A stretch of 64,000 bases of DNA from JBFMAI01 sp040755725 (GCA_040755725.1 JBFMAI010000039.1:124001-188000); one strand, 5' to 3'. Shown: positions 1-9,205, numbered from the stretch's first letter. Numbers and translations are program-made. Notes: a model not told the origin generated them from the sequence alone.

Positions 1-985
1 GGGCCAGCACGAAATCCGCCATCGCGCTGAGGCTCTCGCGGGCCGGCGACGGCGGCAGGTCCAACAGCGCCCGGCGCGCCGCCGCGACGTGCTCGGCCGC
101 GACGCCCTGCGCATACGCGATGCTGTCCGAATCCCGCAGTAACGCCGCCACGCGCCGGGGTCGTGTGGCGTCGGGCGTTCGCAGCGCGGCCAGCAGCGCG
201 GTCCGCCCGGCCGATCCCGCGCTGCGCAGGAAGTGGATGATCGGCAGCGTCAGCTCCCCTTCCTCTACATCCCGTCCCAGTGACTTGCCGACCTCCGCCT
301 CCTCGCCGATCAGGTCCAGCAGGTCGTCGATGATCTGAAACGCCATCCCCAATCCCCGCCCGTACGTACGCAGCCGAGTGATGGCCTCGCCCGCCGCCCC
401 GGCGTATAACGACCCCAGGTGGCAGCAGGTCTCCACCAGGGCCGCCGTCTTTCGCCGGATGATGTCCAGGTAGTCGGCTTCGGTGAGGTCCAGGTCGCCA
501 CGCCGGGCCACCTGCATCATCTCCCCCTCGCAGACGGTGACCGCGGTCTGCCCGATCAGCCGGGCGGCCAGCGGGGTGTCGAGGCTGCTGCACAAGGCGA
601 AGGCGTGGCTGTACAGGAAGTCGCCCAGCAGAACGGCCCGCTCGTTGCCCCACAAACGGTTGACGGTGGCGGCCCGCCGGCGAATGTCCGCTTCGTCCAG
701 CACGTCATCGTGTACGAGCGTGGCCAGATGAACCAGCTCAACGACCGCCGCCAGCGTGGGATGTTCGGGCCGCAGCTCTCCGCCCGCCCGCGCCGCCAGA
801 AGCAAGAGCGCCGGCCGAAGCTGCTTGCCGCCGAACTGCCGCACGTGACGCCCCAGGTCGTTGATGAACCCCTGGTCGCTGAGCAGCTCATCGGCGAGGC
901 GGCGCTGGCTCTCGGCGAGTTCGCCGGCAATGGGAGCGTACAGCTCAACCAAGGACAAGGTGCCCGACGGCCCGTCGCGGCGCAC
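1..985 (-). CDS. Polyprenyl diphosphate synthase, 3' end cut by window edge
   Basis: Trans-type prenyltransferase that extends allylic diphosphates with isopentenyl diphosphate to build quinone side chains or similar polyprenyl lipids. The reading frame is open to base 1, so the C-terminus is missing. Visible motifs are the IPP-binding FGGKQLRPAL near residue 51, the first Asp-rich motif HDDVLDEA near residue 92, and the second as IIDDLLDLIG. I chose the GTG at 985 because GGAG lies 7 bases upstream; a TTG at 958 is the alternative. Chain length (octa-, deca- or other) cannot be told from this. The family call is firm, the exact product is not. Confidence 0.9.
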   Translation of the reverse strand, partial: MRRDGPSGTLSLVELYAPIAGELAESQRRLADELLSDQGFINDLGRHVRQFGGKQLRPALLLLAARAGGELRPEHPTLAAVVELVHLATLVHDDVLDEADIRRRAATVNRLWGNERAVLLGDFLYSHAFALCSSLDTPLAARLIGQTAVTVCEGEMMQVARRGDLDLTEADYLDIIRRKTAALVETCCHLGSLYAGAAGEAITRLRTYGRGLGMAFQIIDDLLDLIGEEAEVGKSLGRDVEEGELTLPIIHFLRSAGSAGRTALLAALRTPDATRPRRVAALLRDSDSIAYAQGVAAEHVAAARRALLDLPPSPARESLSAMADFVLA

Positions 986-1110
986 GTCCTCTCTCCGTTT
1001 CGAGGCTCGGCCCACAGTCTGTCGGCGCGGCCCCCGCCGTGTCCAGCCCCGACGGAAGTTTTCATAACGAGTGAAAACTCGCACGTCCCTCCCCGGCCTC
1101 CCCGGGTCGG

Positions 1111-1398
1111 TCAGTCCGTCGGCCCGGTCGTCCCAGGGGGGTGGTACAGGACCAGGACCCGCCCCACGCGGCGGACTAGCTCGCACGGGACGCGCTGCAC
1201 GATTTCGGCCGCCAACGCGTCGCATGCCGGCCCGTCGTCCGCCTGCACGCGGACCTTGATCAGCTCGCGGCCGGTGAAGCATTGCCGAAGGTGCTCCACG
1301 GATGTCTCGCTGAGCCCCTCGGCCCCGACGGCCATCAGCGGCTTGAGCGGGTGGCTTTCTGCCAGCAACGACCGCCGCTGTTTGGCTGAAAGGGCCAT
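1111..1398 (-). CDS. yhbY: YhbY/CRM-domain RNA-binding protein
   Basis: About 95 residues making up one CRM (YhbY) domain, a fold that binds rRNA precursors and is linked to large-subunit assembly. The sequence follows the family from end to end: MALSAKQRRSLLAESHPLKP, then VGAEGLSE, GRELIKVRV and the final RVLVLYHPP strand. An upstream in-frame extension to 1500 is rejected as coding because it reads through the intergenic repeat at 1417-1474. It is transcribed away from the topoisomerase gene, and both promoters must lie in about 1400-1698, where I see no convincing consensus boxes. Confidence 0.85.
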   Translation of the reverse strand: MALSAKQRRSLLAESHPLKPLMAVGAEGLSETSVEHLRQCFTGRELIKVRVQADDGPACDALAAEIVQRVPCELVRRVGRVLVLYHPPGTTGPTD

Positions 1399-1416
1399 GA
1401 ACTGCGCCGCAAGCTT

Positions 1417-1474
1417 CCCTCCCTCCCAGGTCGCCACGGGCAACTCGCCGCGGTGAGGAGGGGTTGGGGGAGGG
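1417..1474 (+). repeat. Dispersed intergenic repeat, family A, copy 1
   Basis: CT-rich left end (CCCTCCCTCCCAGGTCGCC) and a right end of GAGGAGGGGTTGGGGGAGGG, a diverged copy of the element at 40387-40450. It sits immediately upstream of the yhbY-like gene. The surrounding 1399-1698 gap holds nothing else I can identify. Confidence 0.6.
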
Positions 1475-1698
1475 TACCAACTCCCGGAAACGATACACAC
1501 ACGGGGTGCCGAGCGAACCGAGACGGCGCGTAGTGCTACCGGCCGATACTACGGGCCTTCGTGCTCCCGCGCCCCACTGTACAGCCTGCCCCCGCCTGCT
1601 ACCATAGGCCCAGCGGCACCGGAATCGCCCCGGCGGGCGGCGCGTGCGGTCCGCGTCCGGCCGTCGGGCCCGCGGTTGGCCCGCGAAGAGAGCCACGG

Positions 1699-3702
1699 AT
1701 GGCAACGTCAACGGACTTGCGGTCCCCTGCCCTTCAGACCCCCAGCTTGTTCGACCCCCCGCCGACCCGGTCCATCCCCGTCGGCACCGTCCGGCAGCCG
1801 ACGTGGGAACCGCCCTCGGACGACGCGGAGGAGATCGGAAGCGTGAAAGAAGCTACTCCCCCAACCGCGACCACGCCGAAAGCCGAGCGCCCCCGCCCCT
1901 CCAAGACGGCCGCGGAAACCAGCGCCCCGGAGCCCGCACGCCGCAAACCACGCGCCCGACAAGTGACGGCCGAAACTCTGGCGGCGGCCCAGCGCGAAAT
2001 CTCCGTCTCGGAGTTCTTCGCCAAGAACCGCCATTTGCTGGGTTTCGACAACAAGCGGAAGGCGTTGCTGACGACGGTGAAGGAGGCGGTGGACAACAGC
2101 CTGGACGCGTGCGAAGAAGCCGGCCGGCTGCCCGAGCTGCAGGTCATCATCGACCAGCTTGCCGAGGACCGCTTCCGCGTCACCGTCCGCGACAACGGGC
2201 CGGGCATCGTTCGCGCCCAGATTCCTAACATCTTCGGCAAGCTGCTGTACGGGTCGAAGTTTCACCGGCTCAAGATGGCCCGCGGCCAGCAGGGCATCGG
2301 CATCTCCGCCGCCGGCATGTACGGGCTGCTGACCACGGGCAAGAGCGTACGGATCACGTCGCGCACGAGCCCGAAGAAGGAAGCCCACCACTTCGAGATT
2401 CAGATGGACACGGCCAAGAACAAGGCCGACGTCATCAAGGAAGAGACGGTCGAGGTGCCGTGGGAACAGGGCACCGAGGTAAGCATCGAGCTGGTCGCCA
2501 CATACACCAAGGGCCGCCAGTCGGTGGACGAGTACATCGAGCAGACCGCCATCGCCAACCCGCACGCCTTGATCCACTACGTCTCGCCGCTCGGTGAACA
2601 CCGCGAGTTCCCCCGGGCAACCGATGAACTCCCCGCCGAGACCCGCGAAATCCAGCCGCACCCGCACGGGATCGAACTCGGCGTGCTGATGAAGATGCTC
2701 AAGGAGGCCAAGGGGGTGAAGCTGGCGGGCTTCCTCCAGCGCGAGTTCTGCCGCGTGTCCGCCACCGGGGCCGCCGCAGTCTGCGAAAAGGCCGGCCTGA
2801 GCCCCAAGGCCCCGCCCAGCCAAATCGGCACGCACGAGGTCGAGAAGCTCTACGAGGCCATGCAGAACGTCAAGTTCATGGCCCCGCCGACGGATTGCCT
2901 GGCCCCGATCGGCGTGCGAAACCTGCTGGCTGGCCTGCTCAAGGAAGTGAAGGCCGAGTTCTTCACCGCGACGACGCGCAGCCCCGCCGTCTATCGCGGC
3001 AATCCGTTCCAGATCGAGATCGGGCTGGCCTACGGCGGCAACCTGCCCGCCGATGAGACCGCCCGCGTGATCCGCTTCGCCAACCGCGTGCCGCTCTTGT
3101 ATCAGCAGTCGGCGTGTGCGGCGTACAAGTCGGTGCTAGACGTGGATTGGCGGAATTACGGCCTGTCGCAACCGTCGGGCAGCCTGCCCGTCGGCCCGCT
3201 GGTCGTCATGATCCACATGGCCAGCGTGTGGGTCCCGTTCACCAGCGAGAGCAAAGAGGCCATCGCCGACTACGACGAGATTCGCAAGGAGATGAAGCTC
3301 GCGCTACAGGAGTGCGGGCGGAAACTGGCCGCGTACGTGCGGCGGCGGCGACGCCAGCGGCTCGAATCGCAGCGCCGCGACATCTTCACGCGGTACATCC
3401 CCGACGTCGCCGAAGCCCTCGCCAACCTTACGGGCCAGAGCGAGGAGCGGCTGCGGCGTGACTTGCAGGCCATCGCCCGACAACGGACTGCCGACGCCGA
3501 CGTCGAGCTGGACGAGGACGGCCGTCCCATCGAGAAGCCCGCCGAGGAAGAAGCCGAAGACCGCGTCCTCAACGGCGATGACAGTACCGTGATCGTGCCG
3601 GAGAACGAAGCCGCTCCCGTGGCGGAAGACCTCTTCGACGAAGCCGGCGATGGCGGCCCGGGCAACGGCCACGGCGGCCGGCGCCGGCGGCGCCGGGAAT
3701 AG
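1699..3702 (+). CDS. top6B: DNA topoisomerase VI subunit B (archaeal type)
   Basis: ATP-binding subunit of a type IIB topoisomerase, about 667 residues. After a roughly 100-residue Pro/Ala/Lys-rich N-terminal tail comes the GHKL ATPase: N box KEAVDNSLDA near 129, VRDNGPGI near 163, and the glycine-rich GQQGIGISAAG near 196. An H2TH-like middle and a transducer domain follow, with the switch-lysine region SESKEAIADYDEIRKE (Lys about 519). The C-terminus is acidic and ends in a run of Arg. I chose ATG 1699; the open frame back to 1561 reads like non-coding DNA. The DNA-cleaving A subunit normally sits next to B but is not in this window. Topo VI is mainly archaeal and plant and only sporadic in bacteria. 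Confidence 0.88.
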   Translation: MATSTDLRSPALQTPSLFDPPPTRSIPVGTVRQPTWEPPSDDAEEIGSVKEATPPTATTPKAERPRPSKTAAETSAPEPARRKPRARQVTAETLAAAQREISVSEFFAKNRHLLGFDNKRKALLTTVKEAVDNSLDACEEAGRLPELQVIIDQLAEDRFRVTVRDNGPGIVRAQIPNIFGKLLYGSKFHRLKMARGQQGIGISAAGMYGLLTTGKSVRITSRTSPKKEAHHFEIQMDTAKNKADVIKEETVEVPWEQGTEVSIELVATYTKGRQSVDEYIEQTAIANPHALIHYVSPLGEHREFPRATDELPAETREIQPHPHGIELGVLMKMLKEAKGVKLAGFLQREFCRVSATGAAAVCEKAGLSPKAPPSQIGTHEVEKLYEAMQNVKFMAPPTDCLAPIGVRNLLAGLLKEVKAEFFTATTRSPAVYRGNPFQIEIGLAYGGNLPADETARVIRFANRVPLLYQQSACAAYKSVLDVDWRNYGLSQPSGSLPVGPLVVMIHMASVWVPFTSESKEAIADYDEIRKEMKLALQECGRKLAAYVRRRRRQRLESQRRDIFTRYIPDVAEALANLTGQSEERLRRDLQAIARQRTADADVELDEDGRPIEKPAEEEAEDRVLNGDDSTVIVPENEAAPVAEDLFDEAGDGGPGNGHGGRRRRRRE

Positions 3703-3976
3703 CGGGGCACCGCTTCCAGCGTCGGACGGACGGCCCTTGAGCAGGTGGGCTGTTGGCGACGCGGCGCTTGGCCCAAGAGACGTGGGGTCCCATCGCGCGG
3801 GCGCTCGGTGTTATCCCCCGTGGACATAGGTCGACCCAGCCGACTTCCCAGGGGACTGTTACCCGCCACGGGCCTCGTGGCCAAGCTCGCCAACCACGCT
3901 CATGGCCCGCTTGCGAGCGGGGAGGCGGATACGACCGCGGGCGGGCCGGGAATCGTCGCCCACTGGCGGCCCGCCA

Positions 3977-5055
3977 TCAGGGGTTCGCCAGCAACCGCAC
4001 AAACGGATTGATGTCGCCGAAGTCGGCGCGGGCGTCGCCGTTGCAGTCGCCGTTCAACCGATTGCAGTCTGGATACGTCGCCTGGTACCGCGCGGGGTTG
4101 GTCAGCGCCATCACGAAGGGGTTGATGTCCCCAAAGTCGACGTGGTCGTCGCAGTTCAGGTCGCCGATGCGATGGGCCGAGACGTGGATGAGCTCAATGC
4201 CGTCGCCGGTACCCAGATTCCGGCTGTATTGCTTGTGTGTCGGGTCGTTCCAGTGCTTATGCACGCCCAGGCTCGGCAACGGGATCCCGGAGCCGTCCGG
4301 ATTGTAGAACGTCCCCAAGGGCGAGGTGTTCACCCAGCCGAGGCGGGCGGTCTGGTTGCCGTAGGGGTCAAAGTAACTGAAGATCCGGTTGGCGGTCACC
4401 AGATTGGCCTTGATCGTGATCTTCTGTCCGGGTTGATAGCCGACATCGCCGTGCCCCTGCCTGCGGTTGAAGTGCCGGAAGATCGCGTTCGAGGCGGATG
4501 CATCGGTGGCTTCCCCCGCAAGGCCGCGGATCGCCCGGGAAAGCATCGCGTCCACCGCCGCCTGGTCCGTATTGCTGCTTTCCCACCAGTAACCATCCCC
4601 GATGTTCTCGCCCTCGTAATTGGTCCCTTCCCAATCGGTGGCCTTCGGATTGTGGACCCACACCACGCGCCCCGGGTGAATGCCCAGCGCTACCCCGATC
4701 GGGTCGTTGGGCGGCGGTGGCTCGGTGACAACGAGCGCCACCGTCGGCCCGGGAGCAACCACCGTCAGACCCGCGATGGCCACGGCCAGGCACGCGGCGG
4801 CGGCAGTGAAGTTGGCTCTACGCAGCCAAGCCCGCGCCCTCTGAACCACCACGAATGAAGCCGCCAGTGCGGCCAACCAGACCAGAACCCCCCCCCCGCC
4901 AGCGGCCGGGCCACCTGCTGGCACGGATAGGCGGCCCGAGCAGGCTTCGGCACGACCCGCAGCAGGAACCAGATCAAGGCCAGCAGCCCCGCGACGGGGA
5001 ACGCCCACGACAGCCAACGAATCTCCGATGCTCCGCGTTGTCGCTCGTTGCACAT
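3977..5055 (-). CDS. DUF362-like secreted protein with dockerin-like repeats; frameshifted and internally deleted
   Basis: The N-terminus (ATG at 5055, MCNERQRGASEIRWL then a membrane segment) and the rest of the protein are in different frames. They meet at a run of ten C (4888-4897 on the plus strand), and one extra base would join them. After a second membrane segment the protein reads as the start of a DUF362-type domain (GVALGIHPGRVVWVHNP, then GYQPGQKITIKANLVTA). It then passes straight to the family's C-terminal end (SLGVHKHWNDPTHKQYSRN), so the central domain is missing. Two Ca-binding dockerin-like repeats close it (DCNGDARADFGDINPFV is the second). It is probably exported. Either a decaying gene or partly a homopolymer sequencing error; the domain loss is independent of the frameshift. 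Confidence 0.65.
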
Positions 5056-5340
5056 GACATGCCCCTCATGCGATTCGGACCCGACGCGAGACGAACGGGG
5101 CTACGCCGCCCACGGCCCTGCACCCATTCACGCGCGGCCTCAGTTCCAACCTACGCCTTGGCCCTCCGGGATGCAAAACAAGTCTCCCCTGGGTACGGCC
5201 ACGATCGGGGATACCCGCACCGGACACAGCCGCGCATCCGGTTCAGCGGCGCATCGAGCCGCGCGTCTCCAGTCAGCGCGCAACCAACCCGACCCGCGCA
5301 CCACCCGCCGGAACCCCCGTTTGATCGACTTCGTGGGAAC

Positions 5341-5413
<73 letters not shown>

Positions 5414-5424
5414 AAGTCATTCGT

Positions 5425-5452
5425 ATTGTAAACCCGTCGCCGGCCGCCGCAA
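5425..5452 (-). promoter_or_regulatory. Promoter of tRNA-Ala
   Basis: On the minus strand TTGCGG (5447-5452) is followed after 16 bases by TACAAT (5425-5430), placing initiation a few bases upstream of the mature tRNA 5' end at 5413. Confidence 0.5.
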
Positions 5453-5518
5453 CCGCCCGACACACGCGGCCATCGGCAGTCGCCGACGGCGCGGCACGGC
5501 CGCCCGGCATTCGGCCCG

Positions 5519-5938
5519 TCACGGCGTCGCCCGCAGGCGGTCCGCCAACTCGGCCAAGCGGGCCGGGTCGCCCTTCTGGGCTTTCCAGCGGTACCCCAGG
5601 CCATCGCCCGGACGACGGGGGACGATGTGGAAATGGACGTACGGCACGTCCTGGCCGGCGGCCACGCCGTTGTTCTGGAGGATGTTGTACGCGGGCGCCT
5701 CGGTGACGGCCAGCACCCGGCGTGCCACAACGACCAGCGATCGCGCCAGCTCGGCCACTTCGTCGGGCGCCAAGTCTTCCAGCCGTTCGACCGGCCGCTT
5801 CGGAATAACGAGCGTGTGTCCCTCGGCCAGCGGGTTGATGTCGAGAAAAGCGAGCACGTGCGCGCTTTCGAACACCTTGTGGCACAGAATCTCGCCCGCC
5901 GCGATCCGCGCGAAGATGGACGCCGCGGCACCGGACAC
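5519..5938 (-). CDS. HIT-family nucleotide-binding hydrolase
   Basis: A 139-residue Hint/Hit-type protein, a family that hydrolyses nucleoside phosphoramidates or dinucleotides. The core is complete: FARIAAGEI at the N-terminus, FLDINPLAEGHTLVIPKRP, NILQNNG, and the signature VPYVHFHIVPRRP. The first His of the usual H-x-H-x-H triad is Tyr here; the middle and last His remain. The GTG start lies 5 bases after the rplQ stop, with AGGGA as ribosome binding site. The gene therefore looks like the last gene of the ribosomal cluster. Confidence 0.88.
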   Translation of the reverse strand: MSGAAASIFARIAAGEILCHKVFESAHVLAFLDINPLAEGHTLVIPKRPVERLEDLAPDEVAELARSLVVVARRVLAVTEAPAYNILQNNGVAAGQDVPYVHFHIVPRRPGDGLGYRWKAQKGDPARLAELADRLRATP

Positions 5939-5943
5939 GGTCC

Positions 5944-6648
5944 CTACTCCGTCGCCCCGGCATCGGCCGGCGGCGCCGACTCGGCCTCGGGAGCGACATC
6001 CGCACCCTTCTTGGCCGCGGCCTTGGCCCGACGGCGTTTGGGATGCGGCCGGGACTTGCCCGCGTAGACGGTGTACTTGACGCGGGCGCGACGCTTGCGC
6101 TCGGTCTTGTCCTTGCTCCGCTTGCGCGGCTTGTCGTCCTCGCTGACAAGCTGGAGGATGGCGAGCTGGCCGCCGTCGCCGAGCCGGCGCTCGGCCAGTT
6201 TGATGATCCGCGTGTAGCCGCCGCTGCAACGCAACGTCTCGTTCCGCTTCTTCATCTTCGGACCGATGTCGGTGAAGAGCTTGTGCAGGACGGACTCGGC
6301 GGTGAACTTGAGCCCGGGGCGCGTGACGTTGGCGCGATAACGGCGGCCGGAGCGGGCGCGGAGGGTCTTGTTCCGCTTGGCGTCGCTCATGCGGTCGTAG
6401 TCTTCCTGGTGGTCCGCGGGAATGATCGCGCGGTCGGTCAACAGCGCTTCCGCCCGTTGCCGGGCCGCCAGGCCCCCATCAATCGCCAACGTGATCAGCC
6501 GCTCGGCGAAGCCGCGGACCTCCTTGGCCTTGATGACCGTCGTCCGCACCTCCCCGTGCTCGAACAGGCTCTGCACCAGATTACGCCGCAGGGCCAACCG
6601 ATGGCTGGTGGTGCGGTTCAGTTTGCGACCTTGTACACAGTGTCTCAT
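5944..6648 (-). CDS. rplQ: 50S ribosomal protein L17, long form
   Basis: L17 surrounds the exit region of the large subunit. The N-terminus MRHCVQGRKLNRTTSHRLAL is the family signature, and the GYTRIIKL segment ends the core. At 234 residues it is nearly twice the usual length of about 120. The extra length is an insertion in the middle (about residues 65-125, rich in Arg and Lys) and a basic Ala/Lys/Arg C-terminal tail. It starts 16 bases after rpoA. Confidence 0.96.
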   Translation of the reverse strand: MRHCVQGRKLNRTTSHRLALRRNLVQSLFEHGEVRTTVIKAKEVRGFAERLITLAIDGGLAARQRAEALLTDRAIIPADHQEDYDRMSDAKRNKTLRARSGRRYRANVTRPGLKFTAESVLHKLFTDIGPKMKKRNETLRCSGGYTRIIKLAERRLGDGGQLAILQLVSEDDKPRKRSKDKTERKRRARVKYTVYAGKSRPHPKRRRAKAAAKKGADVAPEAESAPPADAGATE

Positions 6649-6664
6649 CGGTCCACCTTGGCCG

Positions 6665-7693
6665 TCACACGGCCGACACGGGGGTCGCCCCGGAACTCTC
6701 GCCGCCGCTCACGGCGGCGCCCATGCCCAAGCGCAGGCCCAACTGCTCGAGCTTCTGGCGGACCTCCATCAACGAGGTCTTGCCGAAGCTGCGAATCTGG
6801 AGCAGGTCGGCCTCGGTCATCCGCACGAGCTCGCCGACGGTGGCGATCTTGGCCGCCTCCAGGCAATTGCTGGCCCGCACCGATAGCTCCAGCGTCGCGA
6901 CAGACCGCTCCAGCTTCTGGCGCAGCTCGTCGTCCATCGCCGGCGGCGCGGCCTCCCCGCGGGCGGGGGCCGCGACGACCTGCTCACCCAACTCGTAGTA
7001 TTGCACGAACGGGTTGAGGTGCTTGCGCAGGATCTTGGCGGCCTCGACCAGGGCGTCCTCCGGGGTCGTGGTGCCCTTGGTCCAGATTTCGAGGACCAGC
7101 CGGTCGTAGTTGACCTTCTGGCCGACGCGCGTGTCCTCGGTGCGGTAGCGGACGCGCGTCACCGGGGAGTACAGGGCATCGACCGCGATCACGCCGATCT
7201 CGGCGTTCTCGTCGATGTGCTCCGACGCCGGCACGAACCCGCGGCCCCGCGCCACCGTCAGCTCGGCCGAGAACGGCACGTCGTCGGTGAGCGTGGCGAT
7301 GAGCAGGTCGGGATTGTGCACGGTGATGGCCGGGTCGCACTGGAAGTCCCCCGCCCGCACCTCGCCCCGCTGCCGCCGCTCGACCCGCATGGTCTTGGGC
7401 GTCTCGGCGTCGAGGTGGACGACCAGGGCCTTGATGTTGAGGATGATGTCGGTCACGTCCTCGAGCACGCCGGGCAGCGAGGTGAACTCATGGTCCGCAC
7501 CCGCCAGGCGCACATGGGTGACTGCGGAGCCCTCCAAACTCGACAGGAGGATCCGCCGCAGGCTATTGCCGACCGTGGTACCGAAGCCGCGTTCGAAGGG
7601 CTCGACGGTGAAGCGGCCGTAGGTCGGGGTACTGATCGACTCGTCCCGCACGACGCGGGCCGGGAGTTCCAGGCCACGCCATCTGATCCGCAT
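6665..7693 (-). CDS. rpoA: DNA-directed RNA polymerase subunit alpha
   Basis: 342 residues, near the usual length. The N-terminal assembly domain shows FERGFGTTVGNSLRRILLSS and DVTDIILNIK. After a linker, the C-terminal domain that contacts UP elements and activators shows LELSVRASNCLEAAKI and IRSFGKTSLMEV. It follows rpsD by 53 bases, the largest gap near the end of the cluster, and precedes rplQ. Confidence 0.98.
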   Translation of the reverse strand: MRIRWRGLELPARVVRDESISTPTYGRFTVEPFERGFGTTVGNSLRRILLSSLEGSAVTHVRLAGADHEFTSLPGVLEDVTDIILNIKALVVHLDAETPKTMRVERRQRGEVRAGDFQCDPAITVHNPDLLIATLTDDVPFSAELTVARGRGFVPASEHIDENAEIGVIAVDALYSPVTRVRYRTEDTRVGQKVNYDRLVLEIWTKGTTTPEDALVEAAKILRKHLNPFVQYYELGEQVVAAPARGEAAPPAMDDELRQKLERSVATLELSVRASNCLEAAKIATVGELVRMTEADLLQIRSFGKTSLMEVRQKLEQLGLRLGMGAAVSGGESSGATPVSAV

Positions 7694-7746
7694 GTCGCAA
7701 CGCCTCCGCGGGGAACGCCGGGCCCGCCCCCAACCCGGCCGCCAAG

Positions 7747-8388
7747 TTAACGGGAGCAGAACTCGACGATGAGCAGCTCTTCAATGGGTATCAGCACGTC
7801 GTCGCGCGACGGCAACGCCGCCACCGTCGCTTCGAGCTTGGCCGGGTCGACCTGGAGCCAAGCCTGCGGCGGCGGATTGGTCACGCCCTCCAGCAGGGCC
7901 ATCTGGGCCCGGACGAACTTCTGCGTCCGCTCGCGCGGGTGGACGGTGATCTTGTCGCCCACCTCCACGAGATACCCCGGGCGGTCCACCTTGCGACCGT
8001 TGACCAGGATGTGCCCATGGACGACGGCCTGGCGGGCACCGCGGCGACCGGCGGCAAAGCGAGCCTTGTACACCACGTTGTCCAGCCGGCGCTCGAGAAT
8101 CTGCAACAAGGCCTCGCCCGTGTTGCCGGGCGCCCGGTTGGCCAGCTCGAAGTACCGGCGGAACTGCCGCTCCAGCACGCCGTAGTGCCGCTTGACCTTC
8201 TGCTTCTCGCGGAGGCGGACGGCGTAGTCGGAGCTCTTGCCGCGGCGGTAGGCGTGCATGCCGGGCGGGTAGTTCTTGTATTCGCGCTCCAGGGGGTTCT
8301 TGCCGGTCTCGTCGCGGATCGGCTTGAGCATCAGGTTGATGCCTTCGCGGCGCGACAGCCGAGTACTCGGTCCGGTGTAACGGCCCAT
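7747..8388 (-). CDS. rpsD: 30S ribosomal protein S4
   Basis: 213 residues. It binds 16S rRNA early in assembly. The N-terminus MGRYTGPSTRLSRREGINL is typical but carries no zinc-binding Cys cluster (the zinc-free form). The S4 RNA-binding domain spans LERRLDNVVYKARFA to VVHGHILVNGRKVDRPGYLV. The gene begins 1 base after rpsK ends. Confidence 0.97.
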   Translation of the reverse strand: MGRYTGPSTRLSRREGINLMLKPIRDETGKNPLEREYKNYPPGMHAYRRGKSSDYAVRLREKQKVKRHYGVLERQFRRYFELANRAPGNTGEALLQILERRLDNVVYKARFAAGRRGARQAVVHGHILVNGRKVDRPGYLVEVGDKITVHPRERTQKFVRAQMALLEGVTNPPPQAWLQVDPAKLEATVAALPSRDDVLIPIEELLIVEFCSR

Positions 8389-8389
8389 G

Positions 8390-8794
8390 TTAGACCCTCC
8401 GCCGCTTGCGCGGGCGACAGCCGTTGTGCGGCAGCGGCGTGACGTCCTCGATGGATTGAATGCGCAGGCCGGCGGCCTGCAACGCGGTGATCGCAGACTC
8501 GCGGCCCGCGCCGGGGCCTTTAACCCGCACTTCGACCTCGACGACGCCGTGCTTCTTCGCCTCGTGGGCGGCGAACTGGGCGGCGCGCTGGGCGGCGAAA
8601 GGCGTGCTCTTGCGGGCGCCGGTGAACTTCTTGTCGCCGCCGGCGGCCGGCACCGACCCGGCCGACGCCCAGCAGAGAGTGTCCCCGTTCATGTCCGTGA
8701 TGGTGACCACCGTGTTGTTGAAGGTGGCGCGAATGTGCGCGATGGCCTTGGCCACGCTGCGTCGAATCCGCCGTTTGCTGCCTGCTTTCGCCAC
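8390..8794 (-). CDS. rpsK: 30S ribosomal protein S11
   Basis: 134 residues and full length. It lies on the platform of the small subunit and contacts mRNA near the exit. Key stretches are HIRATFNNTVVTITDMNG, the SAGS-like turn WASAGSVPAAG, and the C-terminal PHNGCRPRKRRRV. It is 21 bases from rpsM upstream and 1 base from rpsD downstream. Confidence 0.97.
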   Translation of the reverse strand: MAKAGSKRRIRRSVAKAIAHIRATFNNTVVTITDMNGDTLCWASAGSVPAAGGDKKFTGARKSTPFAAQRAAQFAAHEAKKHGVVEVEVRVKGPGAGRESAITALQAAGLRIQSIEDVTPLPHNGCRPRKRRRV

Positions 8795-8815
8795 TGAGTC
8801 GGCTCCCTGGCGGCC

Positions 8816-9205
8816 TTAGCCGCGGTGCATTTCCTTGACGCCCTTCTTGCCGGCGACGGTCTTCTTGGGGCCCTTGCGGGTGCGGGCGTTGGTCCGGGTG
8901 CGTTGCCCGCGGACGGGCAGCCCACGAATGTGCCGCAGCCCGCGATAGCAGCGGATCTCGCGCAGCCGCGCGATGTTCTGCTGAATCTGCCGCCGCAACT
9001 GGCCCTCGACGATGTAGTCGCGCTCAATGATGCCGGCAATGCGGCTGACCTCTTCCTCGCTGAGCTTGTTGGCCCGCAGCGCGGGGTCGATCTCCGCCTT
9101 GCTCAGAATCTCCCGGGCCCGCGTCGGACCGATCCCAAAGATGTAGCGGAGCGACACGTCGATCCGCTTCTGGGGCGGGATGTCCACACCGGCAATACGT
9201 GGCAT
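8816..9205 (-). CDS. rpsM: 30S ribosomal protein S13
   Basis: 129 residues. It sits at the head of the small subunit and makes bridges to the large subunit and P-site tRNA. Visible are MPRIAGVDIPPQKRI, the helix-hairpin-helix IFGIGPTRAREIL, and the basic RGLPVRGQRTRTNARTRKG near the C-terminus. It lies 22 bases downstream of rpmJ. Confidence 0.97.
   Translation of the reverse strand: MPRIAGVDIPPQKRIDVSLRYIFGIGPTRAREILSKAEIDPALRANKLSEEEVSRIAGIIERDYIVEGQLRRQIQQNIARLREIRCYRGLRHIRGLPVRGQRTRTNARTRKGPKKTVAGKKGVKEMHRG

Noticed and set aside
419..1456. Long plus-strand reading frame opposite the prenyl synthase and yhbY-like genes
   Set aside because: It is the shadow of the minus-strand prenyltransferase, whose motifs are unmistakable; high GC content keeps opposite frames open.
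4888..4897. Programmed ribosomal frameshift in the DUF362-like gene
   Set aside because: A bare G run without a stem-loop or Shine-Dalgarno-like stimulator is explained better by error or decay, especially as the gene has also lost its central domain.
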